From NCBI GenBank assembly GCA_036496585.1, contig DASXLB010000005.1, positions 1-64,000 on the forward strand: 64,000 nucleotides of DNA, written 5' to 3'. This document shows positions 1 through 11,900 of this stretch, piece after piece (the first letter of the stretch is position 1; each line of letters opens with the position of its first letter). The position numbers and the translations under genes were made by a program. This DNA comes from Vicinamibacterales bacterium (GTDB lineage: Bacteria > Acidobacteriota > Vicinamibacteria > Vicinamibacterales > 2-12-FULL-66-21). The notes under the pieces were generated by a model that saw only the letters and a program-made list of their open reading frames with translations, was not told where the DNA came from and made no database searches.

Positions 1-1
1 C

Positions 2-3000
2 GTGCGCGACGTCTATGAGCTCGATTCGACCACCGACGGCACGGCGGTGGTCACCGTGTCGACCGCTACCGCGCCGCCGGACACGCTCGCCCTGTCGTTC
101 CTCTCGGCGGACGGCGCGTTGCTGCAGCGCGTTGCGCTGACGTCGCCGTCGGCGCGCGCGACCCAGGCGGTTACCGCCGGCGCAACTTACGTCCAGATTG
201 ACGCCGGCGCGTCCGTCACCTACACGGTTGCGGCCGACTTTAATCAGGCGCCGGTGGTCGTGCAGGGCGTGACGCCGCTGAACGGCGGCCCCGGCACGCC
301 GGTGGTCATTGCCGGACGCGGGTTCAGCACGGATGCAACTCAGAATCTCGTCTTCTTCGGCGGCATCGCCGCGCGGATCGTGGCGGCGACCGCCACCCGG
401 CTGGATGTGGTGGTGCCGGCCAACGCGATCGACGGACCGATCCGCGTCGCGGTGCGCTCGCTGCAGGCGACTGGTCCGGCATTTGCCGCTGGGAACGCGA
501 CGCCTCTCCCGCCCATCGTCGTCGATGCCGCTCCGCGCCAGCATCGCCTGCACCCCGCCCTTGGTGTGCAGGTCGATCTCGAGCGGCTCATCGTCCATTT
601 CGATCCGGCCGCAACGCGGGCCGACGTCGACACGCTCGCTGCGCAGGTCGGGGCGTCGGTGTCTGGCGTGCTTCCGGAATTCAACGGGTACGTGTTCCGG
701 TTCGCCGGACGGACCTCGCTCCGCAGCCTCGACGCGACGCGGCAGCAGCTGCGCGGCGCGGCGCTCGTCGATCGCGTCAGCTACGACGTACTGCGACCCG
801 TGGTGCAGGGCCCCATCACCTTCGACGCCGCCGGAAACGCCTCCTACGCCGACGGCCAGCAGCACCCGATCGGTCTCGCCGCCTCCATGGCGCTCGTCTT
901 CAACGCGATCCTCGCCATTCGGAGCACCCCGCCGTTCGACGTCTCGCTGAGCGGACTCGCATCGGACCCGCTGCGGCCGGTGACGGTGGCGGTCCTGGAT
1001 ACCGGTTTCCATCCACCGGACGACCTCGTCGCCAGCGAGTTCACCGACGCGCAAGGCGCGCTGGTCGTCAATTTCATCTCGACCGAAGGCGGATCGAGCC
1101 TTCCCGGGAACCCTTTGCCATCCACGTCCGCATACAGCGATGCGGGCGATCACGGCACCGAGGTCACCAGCATCATCGCAGCCGTGAACAGCGGCGTGCC
1201 TGGTGCGGGCGGCGCGTTGAACAGCCTGTTCGCGCCGGGGGAGCCACCCTATCGCGTGCTCGCCTACCGTGCCGCGTCCGGCGCTGACGGGATCGATCAG
1301 GATGCGGAGCTGGCGGCGCTGCTCGACGCCGGGCGGCGGCAGGTCGACGTCATCAACATGAGCTATTCGGCGGCCCACGCCACGCTCGCCGACGCGGACG
1401 CCGACGCCGCCAGCTCCAAGCAGTATCTGCAGGGGATGCCAAAGACGCTGGCGGTCATAGCCGCGGGCAATCACGGTATCGACGCGAGGTTCGCTGCGCC
1501 CGCGAACCTGTCGCTCCAGCTCGACAACGTGGTGACAGTCGGGGCGACGGCCGTGCTCAACGACCCTGGTTCGCGCTCGATCTTCGGCGGCGCGAAAACG
1601 ATCGACGGCGCGTTCGCCGGAACCACGTGCGATCCCTCGACCACTCTGACCGTCGGCACCACCGAAACGACGGGGTTTGTGGGAGCCTCCAACTGCGGGC
1701 CCGCCGTCACCATCGCCGCCCCCGGCAGCGACGTGTTCGTCGTCACCCCAGACGGCTATGGAACGGTCGGCGGCACCTCGGCCGCGGCACCGATCGTATC
1801 TTCGATCGCCGCACTGCTGCTGGCGGTGCGCGGCACGAGCGACCTGTCGCCGTCGGACCTGAGGAGCCTGCTGGTGAACACCAGCGACGATCTGGGCTTG
1901 CAGTGGCAGCCCGGACCGATGGGGCAGATCGACGCGCTCGGCGCGGTCCGAGCCGTCCTCCCCACGACGCAGCACGAAGCTGTCTATGTCGCGGACCGCG
2001 ATCGCGGTGTCGTTGTGGCGCTCGAGATCGATCCGTTGACGGGAAAGCCGAGGATTCCTGCGGTGCCCGATCGGGTGATCCCGCTGACCCTCACCAAGCA
2101 GGGCGTCGCGCTGGAGGCGATCAATCCGCTGGGCGTCGCGATGTCGCCGGCCGGCGAGCAGATCTACGTCCTGGTGCGCGCCCTCTCGCCGAACGACCTC
2201 GGCGACGGGATCATGATCATCAGCACTCAGTCCGAGCGGGCGATCGACTTCATTCCACTGAGCGGCGCCACCTTCCCACGAGTGCCGTCGCCCCTCACAC
2301 CAGGGGCGGTAACGGTCCGGAAGTACGCGCCGATGGTGGTCTCGCGCGACGGCTACCTGCTCTACGTCGGCGCCAACGACAGCCTCGTCGTCATCAATAC
2401 GATCGACGCCAAAGTGGTGCGCACTTACATGGACTTGCCGGCCGCCTTCCGGCAGCGCGCCGACTCGCGGCCGGTCTACGAGCTGGCCAACCGTCTGCAC
2501 GACGTCCAAAAGGCGGTCGAGGACGGCGTCCAGAACAAAGCGCGTCCCGGCACCGAAATCAGCGCGCTGACGCTGTCTCCCGACGGAACCACGCTGTATG
2601 CCGCGTTCATGACCGGCGGCGGCGGCGGGAACCAGCCCGGCGGCATCGTTCCAGTCAGTGTCGATCTGTTCAAGGACGAACAGCCCGGCATCTTCGGCCT
2701 GCAATCCGACCTCACGGCCTATCTGACGTCCTCGGCGACGCTCGAAATGTCGAGCCCCGGGAGCGTCGGACAGGGCGACGAACCATTCGCGGTCGCGGTC
2801 GGGCACGACAACCGCTACGTCTACATGTTCAACGGCGGTTACGAACAGGTGCTGGCAGCCGGCCCCGAGGCCCTCGGCCTCGCGGGCTACGGAGAACTGG
2901 TCGGCGGCGCAGGATTCGGGATCGCGGCCGAGACCGCGGGGAGCGCCGGCATCGCCGGAACGCTGAACGCCATCAATACCTCCGCCGACATCGGCAGCAC

Positions 3001-5941
3001 GCTGTCGAACTCGATGGCTCGCGAATTTCTCCAGCAGGCGCAGGGCGGCGTCGGGCTCATCGTGGCGCCGGGATTCACTGCGGCGTTCGACATGGCCAAT
3101 GGCGGCCAGGAGAGCTGGCTCTTCCCCTCGGAAGTGGTGGTCGGCTGGAACGTCCGCCCGCCTGGGAACATCGTCACCGACGCCGACACCGGGCTGATCG
3201 TCACGCAATTCTCCCAACCGGAGGTGTTTGCCAAACGGCCCATGGCCGTGGCGCTGAGCCCGGGCGGCGGATCGGGTCCGCTGGCGAACACACGGGCGCT
3301 CGTCGCCTTCGGTCAGAGCGGCAACTTCGGCGTGCTCGACCTTTTCTCGCAGGGGCAGTTCCGCCGGCTGACGCCGCCGAACGCGGCGTTCGCTGCGCTT
3401 CCCGCCAATCTGTTCCAGGCGCTGGTCGGCGTGACACCGTCGATCCCCATCGGCCCGTTCACATGGCCCGATCGCGGCACGTTCGCCTCGGGCGACTCGG
3501 GCCTGGTCGTTCCGAGCCCGGACGAGGCGCTGCTCTTCACGTCGGCGCTGGTCTACGCGCAGAATGGCCGGTTCGCGGTCGCCACGCACGCCGGGCGCGA
3601 TCTGCCAACCCAGGTCGACGCGGTGGTGCCCGATTTCGTCAACGACCCGGTGCACGCGCGTGAACCCCTGCTGGCGCTCGGGTTCACCTACGCCGGCGGA
3701 AATACCATCGTCGCGCCAGACGGAACGTCGTACCAACCCGGACAGCCGATTTCGTTCGACCGTGGCGGCGGCGCCATCAGCTTCATCGACGACGCCGCGA
3801 TCACCCGCGATCTCGACGCACACATCGACGCGACGGTGTCCGATGACGACGGCAGACCGCGTCCGTACTTCTCGCGGATTCCAATCTGCAACACCGTCTC
3901 GATGCAGCCCGGCACCGACGAGCCCGAACCGCGCTGCGCCATCGACGCCGTGACGCGAGTCTTCGGCTACAAGGACGGCACGACGCCGACGCGGTTCAGC
4001 GAACCGCGAGGTGTCGCGATCCAGCCATATGTAATGTTCGAGACGCCGCGCAGCGGCACCCACGTCAGTCTCGACAGCCCGGTGCACGTGACCTGGCGCG
4101 ACCCGCTGATCGACGAGTTCAAGATGCTGGTGCTCGATCTCGATCAGCTCGACAGCAATGGCCTGCCGACGGAGATCAACACGCAGGGCCGCTCGCTCAC
4201 GCCCGAGCAGCTGCAGGCGCACGCCATGGCGGCGCAGTTCGGCGGACTGTTTCCGGCGGCGCCCAACGGCCCGAAGCAGGGTCATCGTTATCAGGTGGTC
4301 GTCGCGCTGTTCAGAGGCACCGACGAGGTCTCGCGCGCGTCGATCGATGTTCGCTTCGATCAGCCAACCGGTCCGATCGTGCCGGAAACGCTCACGCTCG
4401 GCCCGGTCATCCTGGCGATCGGCACGGCCCCCGGGACAGCCCGCATCAGCGCGACCCTGCACCAGCCGGGAGCAGCCGATCGCGACGTGACCACCAGCGC
4501 TTCGTACAACCTCGTTGGCAATCACGCCCCGGGCCTGGCGCTCGCCGCCGCCATCCAGCAGAAGCTCGCGGCGTCGCTGGCACCGGGACAGACGCAAACC
4601 GGTCCCTTCGGAATCATTCCTGGCGCCACCGTCGATCCGTCCGGGCGCGTCAGCGCAACCCAGCCAGGGCTCGAGGTCCTGACCGCCGCCGACGATGGCG
4701 TCACCTCACGGCCGACACTTGTGCTCGCCGGCTTCACGGTCAAGAAGATCGCCCTCGAACCGCTCGCCGCGGAATCGGCGGCCGAGCAGCACACGCTCGG
4801 CGATGAAGTGGTGCTGACCTTCGGCAAGGGCACCAACGCACCGCTCGTCATCGAACCGCACGACAGCCGGTTCATCGATGACGACGGCCAGATCTATCTC
4901 GACGATGTCGTGCTGCAGTACGCCGGCGGCGGCACGATTCACCTCAGCGATCTGATGGATGTCCTGCGCGCCGCGCCGGGCGATCTGTCGATTGAGGCGC
5001 CGTTCCAGGACGCCATCCGCCACAACCTGTCACCGCTCGGCGCGACGGCGACGTGGCGCAACGCGCAGGCGCTCACGGGTCTGCTGGAAGGCCCCGACAC
5101 GCCGTTCCTCAGCACCGATCTCGCGCTGGCCACCTCCGACACCCCGACCGCCTTCGTCCAGCAGGGCGGCTTCTTCAGCGGCCGCATCGCCAGCAACGTG
5201 TCCGGCCTCGCCGTCGTCACAGGGACGCTCGATCTCGGCGGCTTCGGCCGGCGGAGCGACGGCGTCCTGGTGTGGAGTCTGCCGGCGATCGAGAGCGTCC
5301 GTGTCGACCCGTCGGTTCTCGAGATCCGGCGGACCGACGCGCCGACACCCGGTCCTTCGCTGCGCGCACGCGCGCTCGTCGCGCCGACGGCGGCCGTGCT
5401 GCAACTGCCGTCGGGCTTCGCCGACACCGCCACGTTCCTTCAGGAGACCATGCCGGACGAATTCGCGGTCGGCCGCGCACCGGCAATTGCCGTGTCGAAA
5501 TCCGGCGTGTTCCGCTTCGACATCTCCGGCACGGCAACGCCGACGGCGACCGGCGTCTCGGTCGCCGATCTGCGCATTGAGTTCGACGTGCCGAATGATC
5601 GCGGCCCATTCGTTGCCGTCACCTACGGCATTGCTGACACCGCCATCCTTCGGCTCGGCGACACGGCCGCGTTCGATCAGCACGTTATCCACCAGAACAC
5701 CGCCGGGTCGACCGCGGTCACGGTCGACGTGACGATCGACGGCATGGGAGCGGGCCATGGCAGCGGTCAGATCAGTGTCTGCGATTGCCCGGCGCCGCCG
5801 GCCGCTGGCCTCGAGGCGTCGGCGCCGGTGCCACACCTGCGGTTCGTCCTGCCGGCAGGCACGCCGCCGGCGCCCGCGCCGGCACGCGCTCCGCCGTCCC
5901 CCGCGGCCGAGGAACCCGTGCGCAAGGGGGCGCAGCGATGA
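2..5941 (+). CDS. Secreted subtilisin-family (S8) protease with TIG domain and beta-propeller, 5' end cut by window
   Basis: The open frame runs from the first bases, so the true start and any signal peptide lie outside the window; residue numbers count from base 2. Residues about 84-165 form an IPT/TIG immunoglobulin-like domain (VTPLNGGPGTPVVIAGRGF). A peptidase S8 domain follows, about 320-640, with all catalytic elements: Asp333 in VAVLDTG, His384 in DHGTEV, oxyanion Asn490 in AAGNHG and Ser593 in GGTSAAAP. From about 660 to 1400 come repeated VYVAD/LSPDGTTLYAA strands typical of YVTN/lactonase-like beta-propellers, then about 550 residues of beta-rich sequence I cannot assign and a Pro/Ala-rich tail. 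I infer an extracellular or surface-bound protease. The stop overlaps the start of the next gene by 4 nt, so the two are translationally coupled; the giant neighbour may be its substrate or partner, which is inference. Confidence 0.88.
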   Translation: MRDVYELDSTTDGTAVVTVSTATAPPDTLALSFLSADGALLQRVALTSPSARATQAVTAGATYVQIDAGASVTYTVAADFNQAPVVVQGVTPLNGGPGTPVVIAGRGFSTDATQNLVFFGGIAARIVAATATRLDVVVPANAIDGPIRVAVRSLQATGPAFAAGNATPLPPIVVDAAPRQHRLHPALGVQVDLERLIVHFDPAATRADVDTLAAQVGASVSGVLPEFNGYVFRFAGRTSLRSLDATRQQLRGAALVDRVSYDVLRPVVQGPITFDAAGNASYADGQQHPIGLAASMALVFNAILAIRSTPPFDVSLSGLASDPLRPVTVAVLDTGFHPPDDLVASEFTDAQGALVVNFISTEGGSSLPGNPLPSTSAYSDAGDHGTEVTSIIAAVNSGVPGAGGALNSLFAPGEPPYRVLAYRAASGADGIDQDAELAALLDAGRRQVDVINMSYSAAHATLADADADAASSKQYLQGMPKTLAVIAAGNHGIDARFAAPANLSLQLDNVVTVGATAVLNDPGSRSIFGGAKTIDGAFAGTTCDPSTTLTVGTTETTGFVGASNCGPAVTIAAPGSDVFVVTPDGYGTVGGTSAAAPIVSSIAALLLAVRGTSDLSPSDLRSLLVNTSDDLGLQWQPGPMGQIDALGAVRAVLPTTQHEAVYVADRDRGVVVALEIDPLTGKPRIPAVPDRVIPLTLTKQGVALEAINPLGVAMSPAGEQIYVLVRALSPNDLGDGIMIISTQSERAIDFIPLSGATFPRVPSPLTPGAVTVRKYAPMVVSRDGYLLYVGANDSLVVINTIDAKVVRTYMDLPAAFRQRADSRPVYELANRLHDVQKAVEDGVQNKARPGTEISALTLSPDGTTLYAAFMTGGGGGNQPGGIVPVSVDLFKDEQPGIFGLQSDLTAYLTSSATLEMSSPGSVGQGDEPFAVAVGHDNRYVYMFNGGYEQVLAAGPEALGLAGYGELVGGAGFGIAAETAGSAGIAGTLNAINTSADIGSTLSNSMAREFLQQAQGGVGLIVAPGFTAAFDMANGGQESWLFPSEVVVGWNVRPPGNIVTDADTGLIVTQFSQPEVFAKRPMAVALSPGGGSGPLANTRALVAFGQSGNFGVLDLFSQGQFRRLTPPNAAFAALPANLFQALVGVTPSIPIGPFTWPDRGTFASGDSGLVVPSPDEALLFTSALVYAQNGRFAVATHAGRDLPTQVDAVVPDFVNDPVHAREPLLALGFTYAGGNTIVAPDGTSYQPGQPISFDRGGGAISFIDDAAITRDLDAHIDATVSDDDGRPRPYFSRIPICNTVSMQPGTDEPEPRCAIDAVTRVFGYKDGTTPTRFSEPRGVAIQPYVMFETPRSGTHVSLDSPVHVTWRDPLIDEFKMLVLDLDQLDSNGLPTEINTQGRSLTPEQLQAHAMAAQFGGLFPAAPNGPKQGHRYQVVVALFRGTDEVSRASIDVRFDQPTGPIVPETLTLGPVILAIGTAPGTARISATLHQPGAADRDVTTSASYNLVGNHAPGLALAAAIQQKLAASLAPGQTQTGPFGIIPGATVDPSGRVSATQPGLEVLTAADDGVTSRPTLVLAGFTVKKIALEPLAAESAAEQHTLGDEVVLTFGKGTNAPLVIEPHDSRFIDDDGQIYLDDVVLQYAGGGTIHLSDLMDVLRAAPGDLSIEAPFQDAIRHNLSPLGATATWRNAQALTGLLEGPDTPFLSTDLALATSDTPTAFVQQGGFFSGRIASNVSGLAVVTGTLDLGGFGRRSDGVLVWSLPAIESVRVDPSVLEIRRTDAPTPGPSLRARALVAPTAAVLQLPSGFADTATFLQETMPDEFAVGRAPAIAVSKSGVFRFDISGTATPTATGVSVADLRIEFDVPNDRGPFVAVTYGIADTAILRLGDTAAFDQHVIHQNTAGSTAVTVDVTIDGMGAGHGSGQISVCDCPAPPAAGLEASAPVPHLRFVLPAGTPPAPAPARAPPSPAAEEPVRKGAQR

Positions 5942-8900
5942 CGACCGCACGGCTTTCAGTGCGATCGCTGGCAGTCGCCGCGGCCCTGGTGACGGCGTCC
6001 GCCGACTGCTTCGCGCAGGCGCCAGCGCTCGCCCAGCTGCGGTTCGACATCGTCGGCGTGCGTCTCGTGGTCGATCCGCCCGCGCTCACCGTGCCGAAGA
6101 ACATCGCCACCCAGATCAACACCTCGCTGGTGCTGCCGCCGGGAAGCGGCGCCGAGACCAAGGCCGCCATCGACACGCTCACGGAAGGCGCGCTGGTCGA
6201 AGCCGAGCTGCGGGGGCCATCCTTGACGCCGACCCGCATCGTGGCGAGGCCGGGACAACCGATTCCGCTGCCGCCGTTCGCGCTGCCGGGCGACTACTTC
6301 CTCGACGGAATCAGGTTGACCAAGGACGGGCAGCCGCTGCTCGACGCGACGGCCACGGACGGACACGCCGTCAGCACGATCCCGATCAAGGTCATTTCCG
6401 AAGTCTTCGTCACCAGTGTCACCTCGCGGCCGCTGTCGCTCGACGAGATTCGCGGCAAGGGGATCGTCATCGACGAGGCCAATTTCAAGGCGGTGAGTTT
6501 TCAGGTCGCCTTCAATATCGACGGCACGCCGTTCACGATCAGCGTGCCGGCCGCGCTGCCGACGCCCGAATTCCTGCGACAGCGGCCGACGCAGGCGTCG
6601 ATCGTGCAGCAGCTGACCGCCCTCAATCAATCGCTGCGCGCCACCGAGACGTCGCTGCCGCCGCAATTCGATCGGCCGGGGCTCAACTTCTCGATCGCGG
6701 CGCTGCCGTTCTTTCCCGTCGTCCCCGACGACGGCGGCGTCCCCCCGCTCGACATTCCGCCTCTGACGGGGCTCGTCGTCATACCGGGAAACGTCGCATT
6801 TCTCAACCAGTTCTTCTCGGTTCTCCTCGTCGTCACCAACGTCGCGCCAGACGGCACGCCGCTCGAGCTGCGGGACGCGACGGCGCAAATCGTCCTGCCG
6901 ACGGGCCTCGACCACGTCGCCGGCAGCTACGATCAGCCGGGGGACGATCCGTTGCGGCTGGCGCGGGTCAACGGCATCGGTGTTCAACCGACGGTGGCTA
7001 TCGTGCAACCAGGCCCCGACGGCAAGACTGGCACCGCGGACGACATCGCCGCGATCACCCCGCAGCGCAGCGGCGAAGGAGAGTTCCTCGTCGAGGGTCT
7101 GCAGGAAGGGTCGCACGTCTTCGACCTCAGCATTCACGCGACGCTCTTCGGGCTGCCCTCCGGACCGATCGACGTCGTCGGCGCCGCGGCAGGCGCGGTC
7201 TTCGTCCGCAATCCAACGTTTTCCGTGACGCTCGCGCATCCGCGGACGATCCGGGCCGGCGAGCGCTACGACCTCTTCGCGACGGTGACGAACACCTCGC
7301 AAAGCGCCGCCAACCTCGTCCGCCTCAACCTGGAACCGAACGGCATTTCCGGCGCCCAGCTCGTGTCCGACGCCACTGTCGCGTTCGACACGATTGCGCC
7401 CGGAGAGGCGCGCACGGCGACGTTCACGCTGATCGCCCAGAAGACCGGCGACGTCACGTTCACTTCGTTTACCGGCAACGCATCGGCCGGCGGCGCGATC
7501 GAGCTGACGACCGGCGTCGACGAACGTGGCGCCCCCCTGGCGCCGAACGCCATCGTGCTGCCGCGCAGCGCGGACGCCCTGCCGGCCAGCCTCGTCGCGG
7601 CGGCGCAGCGCGTGCTCGGCCAGGCCTTCAGCATCGCGACCGCTCCCGCCGCCGCCCTGCCGCCAGACGTGCTCTTCGTCAAGCGGCAGACGGTCGTCGA
7701 TCGCGCCGTCGCGCTCGCCGAGGCGGGCGAGCGGATCGGCTTCGGTGAGCCGCTCTCGACCGTCGTGCGCGATCTCCTGCTCGACTGGCTCGGCAATGCC
7801 GGGGCCGACGACGGATTCGATCAACTGCTGCGGACGACGGAGGCCGGGGCTGGGTTCGTTGACGAAATCGCGTCCGCGGTCGCGTCGGATGCATCACGCC
7901 CGGGTGCCCTCGACTATCAGCGGGCGTTCGCCATTGCCACCGCCGGACGCGCGCCTCACCTCTCGGCGATCGCCGCGGCTGCGGCTTCGCAACCGGCGCC
8001 CTTGCTCACGGTTTCGCGCAGCGACGGCACCGCCGCGGGTCAGGGCCCGGGCGGAATGGTGCGAACGCTCGCGTCAGCTGCGGCGCTGGCGCTTCCGACG
8101 TCTGCCCCCGACACGCGCTTCGTAGTCGACGGCATCCCGGCAGCCGACCGCTACACGGTCGAGATGACGGCGCGGTCCGCCGGCAACTTCGACCTGGGGG
8201 TGGTCGTCCCAGGGCCCGCGGCCGGCCAGCTGACGCAGTGGCGGTTCGCGGCGGTGCCCCTTGCGGTAGGAGGAGTGGCGCGCGTCGACGTCGATCTGTC
8301 GAGCACCGCCGTCCCGGTGCTCTCCATCGACACCAACGGCGACGGCATCGCCGACGCGCAGCGCGGCGCCGAGCAGAGCTCGATCGTCGAGGAGCCCCCC
8401 AAGCTGCTTGCGGCAGAGCAGCTCCTGTCGGCGGCGCGCGAGTCGGGTGGCGACCTGAGCGACCCGGCGACCTACGGACTGCTGGTCGCCGTGCTCTTCG
8501 ACAAGCCGGTCAGCGCCGACGCGGCGGAGCTCAAGACCAACTACGCGATCGCGTCGAACTCCGTGATCGGCGCCCGGCTGCAGTCAAGCCAGCGTGTCGT
8601 GTATTTGTACCTCCAGCGCCCGATCGGTTCCCTCGTGGCCCGAGACCTGACGGTGACCGGCGTCACCGATCTCAGAGGGCATCCGCTCGGAGCCGCATCG
8701 CATGCCATCCTGATGCGCCTCACCGACGGTGCGCACGTCTTCGGGCAGGTGCGAAACGCCGACGGCAGCGGCGTGCCGGCCAGTACGCTCAAGCTGACCG
8801 TCAGCGTCAGCCCCTCTGCGTTCGACGTGTCGACAATCCAGACCGATCAGAACGGCGGGTTCGATTTTGATTTCGTGCCGCGGCTGGGCAATCTCGTGCT

Positions 8901-11900
8901 CCAGGCGCAGCAGCCAGTCACCCTGGACGTGACGACGCTGACCGCCCGGATCAGAGCGCCGGGTGAACAGCTGCTGCTCAATCCCACGTTCACGGGCCGC
9001 GGCTCGGTGCGCGGCCGGGTCCTCGCAGGTGACGGGGCGACACCGATCGCCAACGCTCCCGTCGCGCTCCTGCCTGGCTCCGTCCTGGGCCTCGGCGGCT
9101 TCCAATCGCAGACCAATGCGCTCGGCGAGTTCGTCTTCACCGGCGTGCCAGTCGGCGTGTTCACGTTGACGGCGTCCGATCAAGCCGGCCGCCTGGGAGA
9201 GACGACCGGCGTGCTGCCGACCGCCGGAGCGCTGGCCGTGAAGGACGTCGTGCTCTCGGCGCCCTCCGACACGCTCGGCCACCTCGTCGGTCGAGTTTTC
9301 CTGGGCGACGGCGCGACGCCCGGAGCGGGCTTCGCCGTCTACGTCGGGCGCTACGACCGCGACAGCGGATTGGTCCAGGCGTTCGACCAGACGACCGCCG
9401 ACGCCGCCGGGACGTTCGCGTTCGGCCGCGGCCTGCCGCAAGGGAACTATGACGTCGTCGCGCTCGACACCGGGACGCAGGAGCTCGGCGTCACGAGCGC
9501 CTCCGTGACCGCCCGCCTCACCACTTCGGTGAGCATCGTGCTCGAAGCGGTTGGCGCCGTCGAAGGCGTCGTCTTCAACGCGGCGGGGCTGCCGCAGCCG
9601 GGAGCGCTGGTCAGCGGCGGGCTCGCGCTCGTCACGACCGACGTGAACGGATTCTTCCGTCTGGAAGGGGTGCCGGGCGGCCGGCGGACGCTGGAGGCGG
9701 GCGATCCCGTGACCCGCCGGCGCGGCAGCGTTGACGTCACGGTGCTGCCCGGCCAGACGGTGCGGGCGGCGATCACGCTCGAAGCGCGAGCGACGATCAC
9801 CGGACGCGTCCTCGATGCCGCCGGCGCCCCGGTGCCGCGCGCGACCGTCCGCATTCCGGCGATCGACGGCTATACCTTCGTGTTCGCCAACGACAGCGGC
9901 GTCTACACCTTCCCCGACCTGCCATTGGGTGACTATCTGATCCAGGCGCCCGGTCCGTCGCGCGATGCGCTGATCGATTTCATGACGACCCATGGTCTCG
10001 ACCCGCAAAGCGCGTTCACGTCGGGCGATGTGCCAGGGGATCTCCCACAGGTTGCGGCGCCGCCGAGCGACGTCAACGCGGTGCTCGCCGCCTACACGCA
10101 CGCGGTGCAGACATTCATGTCCGTCGACGACACCCCGCTGACGGGGCTCGGCGTCGCGCCGCTCGGCGGCTTCGGCTGGACCCGGGTGCAACTCTTTCAG
10201 GATTCGACCACCATCGCCTCGGATGTGCAATTCCTGGCACAGGGGGCCGTCGGCGGTCGGACGCTCGACGCGGCCGGGCGCCCCGCCGGCGCGACCACCC
10301 GCGTCACCGGACTCGCCGTCTCGCTCACCGGCTTTCCGACGATCGCCGAGCTCGGGCGGATGAACACCGACCCGGCAACCGGCCGGTTCGACTTCTCACA
10401 GATCCCGCGTTTCGACCTCACGACGTTCCAGACGGCCGGCGTTCGCGGTGGCGACTTCACCGTCGAGGCCGCACAGCCGTTCAGCCCCGTGATCGCGCAG
10501 GTCCGTGGCCAACTGACCACCACCGCGCCGAACATGACCGATCTGGTCGTGCAATTCCCAGGCGCTGCGGAAACGAACGGCACCATCGCCGGCCGTGTGC
10601 TCCTGCCCGGCGGCGCGCCGGCGCCGGCCGGAACGCCGGTGGCGATCGGATTTGGCGATCTGACGGTGCTCACCGATGCCGACGGCCGGTTCGTGAGCGC
10701 GCTGCCGATCCCGGCTGGCCTGTATCAGGTCACCGCTGCGACCAGCACGGGTTATCGCGGCCGCGCCAGCGTGCTCGTCGCGGCGGGCCAGACCGCCCAG
10801 GTCGAATTGCAGTTGCTCGGACTGGGCACCGTCACGGTTGCGGTTCGGCGGACGACCGGCGCACCGGTCGTCGGCGCCGCCGTGACGCTCGAACGCGGCA
10901 CGTTCCCCTTCGACAAGTTGAACGGCGTCACCGACGCAGCCGGCAGCCTGCGGTTCACCAACGTCTCGGAAGGACCGTTGGCAATCCGCGCGGAGGAAGC
11001 CGTCACCGGCCTGACGGGACGCGCCAGCGGCGACGTGGTACGCGACTCGGACCTGCCGGCGGTGGTCACGATTACGCCGTCCGGACGTGTGACCGGCCGG
11101 TTCATGTCGGCCGATGGTCAACTGCCGATTCCCTTCGCGCAGGTCGCGCTGACCGCCGGCGCGCTTCGGGCGTTCGCCACGACCGACGCCTCCGGCCGAT
11201 TCGAACTGCTCGCGATTCCGGTCGGAGCGTTCACCGTGGAGGCCGGAGATCCCGCGACCGGTCGTCTCGGGCGTGCGACCGACGCGATCATCTTCGAAGG
11301 GCAGACCGTGGAGGTCACCGTCCTGCAGCTCCCGCGCGGCACGGTGACGGGTGTGGTCGTGCAGGCGGATGGCACGACGACGGTCGCCGGCGCGACCGTC
11401 CGTCTCGTGAGCAACAGCTTCGTCGCGACCGATCTTCAGGCGACGACGCGCGACGACGGTACGTTCCAGTTCGAGGGCGTGCCGGCCGCCACCTTCACCA
11501 TGACTGCGCGTGACCCGGTCGGCGGGTTCGAAGGCACTGCGTCGGGCCGCATCGATAGCGAGGGGCAGAGCATCGACGTGACGGTCGCGCTCTCGCCGTT
11601 CGGCGCGCTGCACGTCATCGTCAGGTCGGCGGCGGGCGAACCGGTGCCGAACGCCATGATCGCCGTCAGCCGAGGCACGTTCGCGCGGAGCGCGGCGGGC
11701 AACCCCGACGGGACGTTCACTTTCGACCTCCTGCCGCTCGGCGACTACCAGGTCGTGGCACGATCGCTGTCCGACACCGGCGACGGCGGCTATGGCAACG
11801 CGAAACTCTCGGTGCGTGGCGCCACCGTGGAGTCGGTCATCGCGTTCCGCGGCGCCGGCAGCATCAGCGTGACGGTCGTCGCCGCGGACGGCGTCACCCG

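Noticed and set aside
1627..3663. 678-codon + strand frame inside the protease gene
   Set aside because: Arg-rich translation without motifs; the overlapping frame contains the complete S8 catalytic set.
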